Made by a program: the position numbers and the translations under genes. From Nemertoderma westbladi (taxonomy: Eukaryota; Xenacoelomorpha; Nemertodermatida; Nemertodermatidae), in NCBI GenBank assembly GCA_032718475.1, contig JAUCBJ010009094.1, forward strand, positions 10,006 to 59,368: a stretch of DNA of 49,363 nucleotides, written 5' to 3'. The notes beneath the pieces were generated by a model. The model was not told where the DNA came from. It did no database searches and saw only the letters and a program-made list of their open reading frames with translations. Shown piece by piece: positions 19,478-27,748 of the stretch (position 1 is its first letter; every line of letters starts with the position of its first letter).

Positions 19478-20938
19478 ATGAATGCACAGCAGCAAAAAAG
19501 AGACGCATCAGTCCATAAATTACTGGTGAACTCAACCTCCAATGTCCATCTTGATTGCTGGGATGAGAGTGACACACACATAGATCACTTTTGGAATAAC
19601 GTAGGCGGCCAGATCAACAGACTGAATGAACTGAGACTCCAATGGGAAACCTCAAAAGATGTAAAAGCCCAGAACTCCACTTCAAATGAGATCAATGCAG
19701 TGTGGATTAAAATTCGAACATACAACTCGATGACACACGGAGTGCTGGATGCTTTATCAAAACAAGTTATTGTTCTTCAAGGTTTAGGAGTGGAAGAAAT
19801 AAACTCTGTCCTCACTGTGTGGAACGCCATGAAGGGGAAAAGGAACACACAGCAACGAAGTGCAAGTGACAACACTGATTTAAAAGAGTTTACTGAAACT
19901 ACAATCAATGTTTGGAATGACACAATAACAATTGGCGCCATACCAAAAACCTGGACAAAGGTCGTTGCAAAGGGGTCTAAACTAGCTAGAGGTGTGATGT
20001 CTGTGATTAGGAGCGGCCAGATGGAACGCCTTGAAGCTGACCCTATACTTAAGGATGTGCCAGGCTTTTTACAAGCGCTTCAAAATACACCAGAGAAGAC
20101 TGATCAGAATCCATTAGCCATTGCCAACGCCAACATGCTTGATTACCAACTCCTCCTGATGTATCATTGTAGAAGAAACAACGGACATCTGACAGTTGGA
20201 GATTTCCGGAAGTTTGTAACAAGGATTGCTAGGATGTCGAGGTCACCAAGTTTTAGCAAGGACTTTTGGAGAACTGCTTCTGATGCACCCATTAATTCCA
20301 ATTTCAGGCTCGCCATGCAAGACATCCAAAAATTGGCTTTAAGGGATAATCCTCTCAAAATGTCAGTGAACAGGTTTGTGATGGGTGCATCATGTTATGA
20401 ATTGACTGGCAGTGAGCTTATGTGCATGGGTCTAGATACTCCCAAGTTATTCAAAACCATAGCAAGAATGCAAGGTCTAAGCCCTTGTTCATTAGAGCCT
20501 GAGACTACAACGCCTCAAGAACATCTTCTACACCAAGTGGCGACTACAGGCAAGACCACTAACTCCCACCACAACAAAGGCAGTATCTCGAAAGGGGCTT
20601 TGAGCTATGTTACCTTCCGCGCAGAAGGCGGAACTGAGCACGAGGGAGGACCCGAAGAGGAAGAGGAAACAGAAGAGAGGGCTTGGAATCAACCAGAAGA
20701 ACAAACGATTGATGTCGAAGATGAAATGGCATGGTTAATACAGTGGGTTTCTTTAGGCTGTCCAGTTAATGACGGCTCTCTAGAAGATGTCGATCCGGAC
20801 GCCGGGGCGGCCGGCGGGCTAGAGTCCATGGCACAAGGTGCGGTTGTGAAACAGAGAACGGGTGGGCCGGGCCAAGGAGGAAATTTACTTCCTGCGCTCG
20901 TGGAGGATGGCAAAAAGAAGAAGCCAAGGAACCACTAA
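19478..20938 (+). CDS. 486-aa accessory (ORF1-like) protein, unit 1
   Basis: First ATG after the Cys-rich ORF; intact. Residues 1-360 are a mostly helical, Trp- and Leu-containing region (LNELRLQWETSKD, EEINSVLTVWNAMKG, MLDYQLLLMYHCRRNNG, RLAMQDIQKLAL, FVMGASCYELTG). An acidic run (about 393-404, EEEEETEE) follows, then a Gly/Ala-rich linker and a basic end (KKKK at 479-482, then PRNH). A helical body with acidic and basic tails would suit a nucleoprotein- or Gag-like RNA packaging role, but this is inference. No RNA-recognition, CCHC or esterase motif of known LINE ORF1 proteins is present. Ser363 here is Phe in the other three copies. Family not recognised. Confidence 0.75.
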   Translation: MNAQQQKRDASVHKLLVNSTSNVHLDCWDESDTHIDHFWNNVGGQINRLNELRLQWETSKDVKAQNSTSNEINAVWIKIRTYNSMTHGVLDALSKQVIVLQGLGVEEINSVLTVWNAMKGKRNTQQRSASDNTDLKEFTETTINVWNDTITIGAIPKTWTKVVAKGSKLARGVMSVIRSGQMERLEADPILKDVPGFLQALQNTPEKTDQNPLAIANANMLDYQLLLMYHCRRNNGHLTVGDFRKFVTRIARMSRSPSFSKDFWRTASDAPINSNFRLAMQDIQKLALRDNPLKMSVNRFVMGASCYELTGSELMCMGLDTPKLFKTIARMQGLSPCSLEPETTTPQEHLLHQVATTGKTTNSHHNKGSISKGALSYVTFRAEGGTEHEGGPEEEEETEERAWNQPEEQTIDVEDEMAWLIQWVSLGCPVNDGSLEDVDPDAGAAGGLESMAQGAVVKQRTGGPGQGGNLLPALVEDGKKKKPRNH

Positions 20939-20973
20939 CCTAAGGAACACGTAAGTACATATTACAGTAGGCT

Positions 20974-20982
20974 TTTATATAA
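20974..20982 (+). promoter_or_regulatory. TATA-type promoter, unit 2
   Basis: Identical TTTATATAA, 36 bases after the stop of the preceding 486-aa ORF. Confidence 0.5.
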
Positions 20983-21152
20983 CGCTGCCTCACTCACCGC
21001 CCACCACCCGTCTCGTCTCCACAGATGTCGCCAGGCTGATTCCACAGGCCAAGAAGCACAAGACCAAAACAAAAAAACAAAAATGTGGAAACTTCATTGC
21101 AATTGTATTAAAGTTTCCGCAATATTATTAAGAGAAATTTTATGTAGATTTT

Positions 21153-21190
21153 GGGGGGGAACATCCTTGTGCACAAGGACTGACCCCCCC
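21153..21190. promoter_or_regulatory. G7/C7 foldback, unit 2
   Basis: Identical to the unit 1 foldback. Confidence 0.7.
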
Positions 21191-21278
21191 ACGCACTTTA
21201 AACATTGACCTTCATTACGGATTCTGATTTTAATGAGAATTTACACAATTGTTGACATTGGTAGTTTGCTTTCCGCAA

Positions 21279-21509
21279 ATGAGTGATCAGGTGTGTTCCA
21301 GCTGCAATAAACCAAACTGTTATCGTTGTAGTCAATGCGGTTGCTACTGTCGGTGCTGTGACCACTGCCCCTCAACTAACGCCTGTTACACCTGTTATTG
21401 CTGTTTCAAACCCACCTGTTGCTGTGACTGTGTTCCCTGTGAGCGCTGCGGAAAAGCTGTAAATTATTTTGGAGGTCTTTGTTGCAACTGCACCTCCAGA
21501 GGAGCATAA
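21279..21509 (+). CDS. Cys-rich 76-aa protein, unit 2
   Basis: Same protein sequence as in unit 1; intact. Confidence 0.7.
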   Translation: MSDQVCSSCNKPNCYRCSQCGCYCRCCDHCPSTNACYTCYCCFKPTCCCDCVPCERCGKAVNYFGGLCCNCTSRGA

Positions 21510-21582
21510 AGCAAAATCAAAACAGATAATCGCCAGCACAACCTCCTGGATAGCACAACTTTAGTGTTATACAATCTCCATA

Positions 21583-23043
21583 ATGAATGCACAGCAGCAA
21601 AAAAGAGACGCATCAGTCCATAAATTACTGGTGAACTCAACCTCCAATGTCCATCTTGATTGCTGGGATGAGAGTGACACACACATAGATCACTTTTGGA
21701 ATAACGTAGGCGGCCAGATCAACAGACTGAATGAACTGAGACTCCAATGGGAAACCTCAAAAGATGTAAAAGCCCAGAACTCCACTTCAAATGAGATCAA
21801 TGCAGTGTGGATTAAAATTCGAACATACAACTCGATGACACACGGAGTGCTGGATGCTTTATCAAAACAAGTTATTGTTCTTCAAGGTTTAGGAGTGGAA
21901 GAAATAAACTCTGTCCTCACTGTGTGGAACGCCATGAAGGGGAAAAGGAACACACAGCAACGAAGTGCAAGTGACAACACTGATTTAAAAGAGTTTACTG
22001 AAACTACAATCAATGTTTGGAATGACACAATAACAATTGGCGCCATACCAAAAACCTGGACAAAGGTCGTTGCAAAGGGGTCTAAACTAGCTAGAGGTGT
22101 GATGTCTGTGATTAGGAGCGGCCAGATGGAACGCCTTGAAGCTGACCCTATACTTAAGGATGTGCCAGGCTTTTTACAAGCGCTTCAAAATACACCAGAG
22201 AAGACTGATCAGAATCCATTAGCCATTGCCAACGCCAACATGCTTGATTACCAACTCCTCCTGATGTATCATTGTAGAAGAAACAACGGACATCTGACAG
22301 TTGGAGATTTCCGGAAGTTTGTAACAAGGATTGCTAGGATGTCGAGGTCACCAAGTTTTAGCAAGGACTTTTGGAGAACTGCTTCTGATGCACCCATTAA
22401 TTCCAATTTCAGGCTCGCCATGCAAGACATCCAAAAATTGGCTTTAAGGGATAATCCTCTCAAAATGTCAGTGAACAGGTTTGTGATGGGTGCATCATGT
22501 TATGAATTGACTGGCAGTGAGCTTATGTGCATGGGTCTAGATACTCCCAAGTTATTCAAAACCATAGCAAGAATGCAAGGTCTAAGCCCTTGTTCATTAG
22601 AGCCTGAGACTACAACGCCTCAAGAACATCTTCTACACCAAGTGGCGACTACAGGCAAGACCACTAACTTCCACCACAACAAAGGCAGTATCTCGAAAGG
22701 GGCTTTGAGCTATGTTACCTTCCGCGCAGAAGGCGGAACTGAGCACGAGGGAGGACCCGAAGAGGAAGAGGAAACAGAAGAGAGGGCTTGGAATCAACCA
22801 GAAGAACAAACGATTGATGTCGAAGATGAAATGGCATGGTTAATACAGTGGGTTTCTTTAGGCTGTCCAGTTAATGACGGCTCTCTAGAAGATGTCGATC
22901 CGGACGCCGGGGCGGCCGGCGGGCTAGAGTCCATGGCACAAGGTGCGGTTGTGAAACAGAGAACGGGTGGGCCGGGCCAAGGAGGAAATTTACTTCCTGC
23001 GCTCGTGGAGGATGGCAAAAAGAAGAAGCCAAGGAACCACTAA
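21583..23043 (+). CDS. 486-aa accessory protein, unit 2
   Basis: Intact. Differs from unit 1 by Phe in place of Ser at residue 363; otherwise the same. Confidence 0.75.
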   Translation: MNAQQQKRDASVHKLLVNSTSNVHLDCWDESDTHIDHFWNNVGGQINRLNELRLQWETSKDVKAQNSTSNEINAVWIKIRTYNSMTHGVLDALSKQVIVLQGLGVEEINSVLTVWNAMKGKRNTQQRSASDNTDLKEFTETTINVWNDTITIGAIPKTWTKVVAKGSKLARGVMSVIRSGQMERLEADPILKDVPGFLQALQNTPEKTDQNPLAIANANMLDYQLLLMYHCRRNNGHLTVGDFRKFVTRIARMSRSPSFSKDFWRTASDAPINSNFRLAMQDIQKLALRDNPLKMSVNRFVMGASCYELTGSELMCMGLDTPKLFKTIARMQGLSPCSLEPETTTPQEHLLHQVATTGKTTNFHHNKGSISKGALSYVTFRAEGGTEHEGGPEEEEETEERAWNQPEEQTIDVEDEMAWLIQWVSLGCPVNDGSLEDVDPDAGAAGGLESMAQGAVVKQRTGGPGQGGNLLPALVEDGKKKKPRNH

Positions 23044-23078
23044 CCTAAGGAACACGTAAGTACATATTACAGTAGGCT

Positions 23079-23087
23079 TTTATATAA
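23079..23087 (+). promoter_or_regulatory. TATA-type promoter, unit 3
   Basis: Identical TTTATATAA. Confidence 0.5.
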
Positions 23088-23257
23088 CGCTGCCTCACTC
23101 ACCGCCCACCACCCGTCTCGTCTCCACAGATGTCGCCAGGCTGATTCCACAGGCCAAGAAGCACAAGACCAAAACAAAAAAACAAAAATGTGGAAACTTC
23201 ATTGCAATTGTATTAAAGTTTCCGCAATATTATTAAGAGAAATTTTATGTAGATTTT

Positions 23258-23295
23258 GGGGGGGAACATCCTTGTGCACAAGGACTGACCCCCCC
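23258..23295. promoter_or_regulatory. G7/C7 foldback, unit 3
   Basis: Identical to the unit 1 foldback. Confidence 0.7.
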
Positions 23296-23383
23296 ACGCA
23301 CTTTAAACATTGACCTTCATTACGGATTCTGATTTTAATGAGAATTTACACAATTGTTGACATTGGTAGTTTGCTTTCCGCAA

Positions 23384-23614
23384 ATGAGTGATCAGGTGTG
23401 TTCCAGCTGCAATAAACCAAACTGTTATCGTTGTAGTCAATGCGGTTGCTACTGTCGGTGCTGTGACCACTGCCCCTCAACTAACGCCTGTTACACCTGT
23501 TATTGCTGTTTCAAACCCACCTGTTGCTGTGACTGTGTTCCCTGTGAGCGCTGCGGAAAAGCTGTAAATTATTTTGGAGGTCTTTGTTGCAACTGCACCT
23601 CCAGAGGAGCATAA
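23384..23614 (+). CDS. Cys-rich 76-aa protein, unit 3
   Basis: Same protein sequence as in units 1 and 2; intact. Confidence 0.7.
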   Translation: MSDQVCSSCNKPNCYRCSQCGCYCRCCDHCPSTNACYTCYCCFKPTCCCDCVPCERCGKAVNYFGGLCCNCTSRGA

Positions 23615-23687
23615 AGCAAAATCAAAACAGATAATCGCCAGCACAACCTCCTGGATAGCACAACTTTAGTGTTATACAATCTCCATA

Positions 23688-25148
23688 ATGAATGCACAGC
23701 AGCAAAAAAGAGACGCATCAGTCCATAAATTACTGGTGAACTCAACCTCCAATGTCCATCTTGATTGCTGGGATGAGAGTGACACACACATAGATCACTT
23801 TTGGAATAACGTAGGCGGCCAGATCAACAGACTGAATGAACTGAGACTCCAATGGGAAACCTCAAAAGATGTAAAAGCCCAGAACTCCACTTCAAATGAG
23901 ATCAATGCAGTGTGGATTAAAATTCGAACATACAACTCGATGACACACGGAGTGCTGGATGCTTTATCAAAACAAGTTATTGTTCTTCAAGGTTTAGGAG
24001 TGGAAGAAATAAACTCTGTCCTCACTGTGTGGAACGCCATGAAGGGGAAAAGGAACACACAGCAACGAAGTGCAAGTGACAACACTGATTTAAAAGAGTT
24101 TACTGAAACTACAATCAATGTTTGGAATGACACAATAACAATTGGCGCCATACCAAAAACCTGGACAAAGGTCGTTGCAAAGGGGTCTAAACTAGCTAGA
24201 GGTGTGATGTCTGTGATTAGGAGCGGCCAGATGGAACGCCTTGAAGCTGACCCTATACTTAAGGATGTGCCAGGCTTTTTACAAGCGCTTCAAAATACAC
24301 CAGAGAAGACTGATCAGAATCCATTAGCCATTGCCAACGCCAACATGCTTGATTACCAACTCCTCCTGATGTATCATTGTAGAAGAAACAACGGACATCT
24401 GACAGTTGGAGATTTCCGGAAGTTTGTAACAAGGATTGCTAGGATGTCGAGGTCACCAAGTTTTAGCAAGGACTTTTGGAGAACTGCTTCTGATGCACCC
24501 ATTAATTCCAATTTCAGGCTCGCCATGCAAGACATCCAAAAATTGGCTTTAAGGGATAATCCTCTCAAAATGTCAGTGAACAGGTTTGTGATGGGTGCAT
24601 CATGTTATGAATTGACTGGCAGTGAGCTTATGTGCATGGGTCTAGATACTCCCAAGTTATTCAAAACCATAGCAAGAATGCAAGGTCTAAGCCCTTGTTC
24701 ATTAGAGCCTGAGACTACAACGCCTCAAGAACATCTTCTACACCAAGTGGCGACTACAGGCAAGACCACTAACTTCCACCACAACAAAGGCAGTATCTCG
24801 AAAGGGGCTTTGAGCTATGTTACCTTCCGCGCAGAAGGCGGAACTGAGCACGAGGGAGGACCCGAAGAGGAAGAGGAAACAGAAGAGAGGGCTTGGAATC
24901 AACCAGAAGAACAAACGATTGATGTCGAAGATGAAATGGCATGGTTAATACAGTGGGTTTCTTTAGGCTGTCCAGTTAATGACGGCTCTCTAGAAGATGT
25001 CGATCCGGACGCCGGGGCGGCCGGCGGGCTAGAGTCCATGGCACAAGGTGCGGTTGTGAAACAGAGAACGGGTGGGCCGGGCCAAGGAGGAAATTTACTT
25101 CCTGCGCTCGTGGAGGATGGCAAAAAGAAGAAGCCAAGGAACCACTAA
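23688..25148 (+). CDS. 486-aa accessory protein, unit 3
   Basis: Intact; identical in protein to unit 2. Confidence 0.75.
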   Translation: MNAQQQKRDASVHKLLVNSTSNVHLDCWDESDTHIDHFWNNVGGQINRLNELRLQWETSKDVKAQNSTSNEINAVWIKIRTYNSMTHGVLDALSKQVIVLQGLGVEEINSVLTVWNAMKGKRNTQQRSASDNTDLKEFTETTINVWNDTITIGAIPKTWTKVVAKGSKLARGVMSVIRSGQMERLEADPILKDVPGFLQALQNTPEKTDQNPLAIANANMLDYQLLLMYHCRRNNGHLTVGDFRKFVTRIARMSRSPSFSKDFWRTASDAPINSNFRLAMQDIQKLALRDNPLKMSVNRFVMGASCYELTGSELMCMGLDTPKLFKTIARMQGLSPCSLEPETTTPQEHLLHQVATTGKTTNFHHNKGSISKGALSYVTFRAEGGTEHEGGPEEEEETEERAWNQPEEQTIDVEDEMAWLIQWVSLGCPVNDGSLEDVDPDAGAAGGLESMAQGAVVKQRTGGPGQGGNLLPALVEDGKKKKPRNH

Positions 25149-25183
25149 CCTAAGGAACACGTAAGTACATATTACAGTAGGCT

Positions 25184-25192
25184 TTTATATAA
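25184..25192 (+). promoter_or_regulatory. TATA-type promoter, unit 4
   Basis: Identical TTTATATAA. Confidence 0.5.
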
Positions 25193-25354
25193 CGCTGCCT
25201 CACTCACCGCCCACCACCCGTCTCGTCTCCACAGATGTCGCCAGGCTGATTCCACAGGCCAAGAAGCACAAGACCAAAACAAAAATGTGGAAACTTCATT
25301 GCAATTGTATTAAAGTTTCCGCAATATTATTAAGAGAAATTTTATGTAGATTTT

Positions 25355-25392
25355 GGGGGGGAACATCCTTGTGCACAAGGACTGACCCCCCC
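25355..25392. promoter_or_regulatory. G7/C7 foldback, unit 4
   Basis: Identical to the unit 1 foldback. Confidence 0.7.
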
Positions 25393-25480
25393 ACGCACTT
25401 TAAACATTGACCTTCATTACGGATTCTGATTTTAATGAGAATTTACACAATTGTTGACATTGGTAGTTTGCTTTCCGCAA

Positions 25481-25711
25481 ATGAGTGATCAGGTGTGTTC
25501 CAGCTGCAATAAACCAAACTGTTATCGTTGTAGTCAATGCGGTTGCTACTGTCGGTGCTGTGACCACTGCCCCTCAACTAACGCCTGTTACACCTGTTAT
25601 TGCTGTTTCAAACCCACCTGTTGCAGTGACTGTGTTCCCTGTGAGCGCTGCGGAAAAGCTGTAAATTATTTTGGAGGTCTTTGTTGCAACTGCACCTCCA
25701 GAGGAGCATAA
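25481..25711 (+). CDS. Cys-rich 76-aa protein, unit 4 variant
   Basis: As unit 1 except that the middle of the CCCDC run is CCSDC (TGT to AGT at 25624-25626), removing one of the 23 cysteines. Confidence 0.7.
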   Translation: MSDQVCSSCNKPNCYRCSQCGCYCRCCDHCPSTNACYTCYCCFKPTCCSDCVPCERCGKAVNYFGGLCCNCTSRGA

Positions 25712-25784
25712 AGCAAAATCAAAACAGATAATCGCCAGCACAACCTCCTGGATAGCACAACTTTAGTGTTATACAATCTCCATA

Positions 25785-27245
25785 ATGAATGCACAGCAGC
25801 AAAAAAGAGACGCATCAGTCCATAAATTACTGGTGAACTCAACCTCCAATGTCCATCTTGATTGCTGGGATGAGAGTGACACACACATAGATCACTTTTG
25901 GAATAACGTAGGCGGCCAGATCAACAGACTGAATGAACTGAGACTCCAATGGGAAACCTCAAAAGATGTAAAAGCCCAGAACTCCACTTCAAATGAGATC
26001 AATGCAGTGTGGATTAAAATTCGAACATACAACTCGATGACACACGGAGTGCTGGATGCTTTATCAAAACAAGTTATTGTTCTTCAAGGTTTAGGAGTGG
26101 AAGAAATAAACTCTGTCCTCACTGTGTGGAACGCCATGAAGGGGAAAAGGAACACACAGCAACGAAGTGCAAGTGACAACACTGATTTAAAAGAGTTTAC
26201 TGAAACTACAATCAATGTTTGGAATGACACAATAACAATTGGCGCCATACCAAAAACCTGGACAAAGGTCGTTGCAAAGGGGTCTAAACTAGCTAGAGGT
26301 GTGATGTCTGTGATTAGGAGCGGCCAGATGGAACGCCTTGAAGCTGACCCTATACTTAAGGATGTGCCAGGCTTTTTACAAGCGCTTCAAAATACACCAG
26401 AGAAGACTGATCAGAATCCATTAGCCATTGCCAACGCCAACATGCTTGATTACCAACTCCTCCTGATGTATCATTGTAGAAGAAACAACGGACATCTGAC
26501 AGTTGGAGATTTCCGGAAGTTTGTAACAAGGATTGCTAGGATGTCGAGGTCACCAAGTTTTAGCAAGGACTTTTGGAGAACTGCTTCTGATGCACCCATT
26601 AATTCCAATTTCAGGCTCGCCATGCAAGACATCCAAAAATTGGCTTTAAGGGATAATCCTCTCAAAATGTCAGTGAACAGGTTTGTGATGGGTGCATCAT
26701 GTTATGAATTGACTGGCAGTGAGCTTATGTGCATGGGTCTAGATACTCCCAAGTTATTCAAAACCATAGCAAGAATGCAAGGTCTAAGCCCTTGTTCATT
26801 AGAGCCTGAGACTACAACGCCTCAAGAACATCTTCTACACCAAGTGGCGACTACAGGCAAGACCACTAACTTCCACCACAACAAAGGCAGTATCTCGAAA
26901 GGGGCTTTGAGCTATGTTACCTTCCGCGCAGAAGGCGGAACTGAGCACGAGGGAGGACCCGAAGAGGAAGAGGAAACAGAAGAGAGGGCTTGGAATCAAC
27001 CAGAAGAACAAACGATTGATGTCGAAGATGAAATGGCATGGTTAATACAGTGGGTTTCTTTAGGCTGTCCAGTTAATGACGGCTCTCTAGAAGATGTCGA
27101 TCCGGACGCCGGGGCGGCCGGCGGGCTAGAGTCCATGGCACAAGGTGCGGTTGTGAAACAGAGAACGGGTGGGCCGGGCCAAGGAGGAAATTTACTTCCT
27201 GCGCTCGTGGAGGATGGCAAAAAGAAGAAGCCAAGGAACCACTAA
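25785..27245 (+). CDS. 486-aa accessory protein, unit 4
   Basis: Intact; identical in protein to units 2 and 3 (Phe363). This is the copy closest to the RT gene. Confidence 0.75.
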   Translation: MNAQQQKRDASVHKLLVNSTSNVHLDCWDESDTHIDHFWNNVGGQINRLNELRLQWETSKDVKAQNSTSNEINAVWIKIRTYNSMTHGVLDALSKQVIVLQGLGVEEINSVLTVWNAMKGKRNTQQRSASDNTDLKEFTETTINVWNDTITIGAIPKTWTKVVAKGSKLARGVMSVIRSGQMERLEADPILKDVPGFLQALQNTPEKTDQNPLAIANANMLDYQLLLMYHCRRNNGHLTVGDFRKFVTRIARMSRSPSFSKDFWRTASDAPINSNFRLAMQDIQKLALRDNPLKMSVNRFVMGASCYELTGSELMCMGLDTPKLFKTIARMQGLSPCSLEPETTTPQEHLLHQVATTGKTTNFHHNKGSISKGALSYVTFRAEGGTEHEGGPEEEEETEERAWNQPEEQTIDVEDEMAWLIQWVSLGCPVNDGSLEDVDPDAGAAGGLESMAQGAVVKQRTGGPGQGGNLLPALVEDGKKKKPRNH

Positions 27246-27476
27246 CCTAAGGAACACGTAAGTACATATTACAGTAGGCTTTTATATAACGCTGCCTCAC
27301 TCACCGCCCACCACCCGTCTCGTCTCCACAGATGTCGCCAGGCTGATTCCACAGGCCAAGAAGCACAAGACCAAAACAAAAAAACAAAAATGTGGAAACT
27401 TCATTGCAATTGTATTAAAGTTTCCGCAATATTATTAAGAGAAATTTTATGTAGATTTTGGGGGGGAACATCCTTG
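27243..27476 (+). repeat. Partial fifth tandem unit (234 bp)
   Basis: Matches the first 234 bases of the unit and stops inside the 16-bp palindrome (TCCTTG|CATACT), two bases from its centre. It keeps the promoter and A-rich leader but neither ORF. Confidence 0.93.
27281..27289 (+). promoter_or_regulatory. TATA-type promoter in front of RT gene
   Basis: Same TTTATATAA and downstream context as in the four full units, here about 470 bases upstream of the RT ORF. The RT gene would thus share the promoter of the accessory ORFs. Confidence 0.5.
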
Positions 27477-27748
27477 CATACTATTACGTAGCTATTACGT
27501 GAATTTGGTATATACATTTTCTAATAAATAAATAAAATTTAACAAATTATACAATTTGGTAGATAATACTAGTATATGGATTCTGGAATAAAAAAAACTA
27601 GCTAAACTGTTGTTTGAGTTAGATTGTATATAAAAACAGAACCATGTCCATTTATTGTCGATGGTAGGCGGTGATGGTGCGTCTGCACGTCCAAATGAAT
27701 GCGACTAGCTAAACAAACTAAAGGCCTCCTTCTTTCAAACGATCAATC
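27477..27748 (+). other. Leader of RT ORF
   Basis: 272 bases unlike the tandem unit. AT-rich at first, then GTCGATGGTAGGCGGTGATG-like GC-richer sequence. ACTAGCTAAAC occurs twice (about 27598 and 27704). No ORF. Confidence 0.6.

Larger units (their letters stand above)
18831..20935 (+). repeat. Tandem unit 1 (2105 bp)
   Basis: Begins exactly at the TAA that also ends the 486-aa ORF of each preceding unit, so the array starts with a stop codon and no ORF before it. Differs from units 2-4 by TCC instead of TTC at 20564-20566. Confidence 0.95.
20936..23040 (+). repeat. Tandem unit 2 (2105 bp)
   Basis: Same length as units 1 and 3; only single-base differences seen by eye. Confidence 0.95.
23041..25145 (+). 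repeat. Tandem unit 3 (2105 bp)
   Basis: Matches unit 2 over its length by eye. Confidence 0.95.
25146..27242 (+). repeat. Tandem unit 4 (2097 bp)
   Basis: Eight bases shorter than the others, from loss of one CAAAAAAA-type step in the A-rich leader at about 25280. It also carries the Cys-to-Ser change in the small ORF. Confidence 0.95.

Noticed and set aside
19359-19577. 72-aa minus-strand frame repeated in every unit
   Set aside because: Repeated only because the unit is; it is antisense to the ends of the two real ORFs and has no features of its own.
19478-20938. Naming the 486-aa protein a viral nucleoprotein
   Set aside because: Only general composition supports it; no signature motif was seen.
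18831-27476. Tandem array as purely an assembly duplication
   Set aside because: Units differ at specific sites (Ser363Phe, Cys to Ser, 8-base loss) and the last is partial and joined to unique sequence; still worth checking with long reads.
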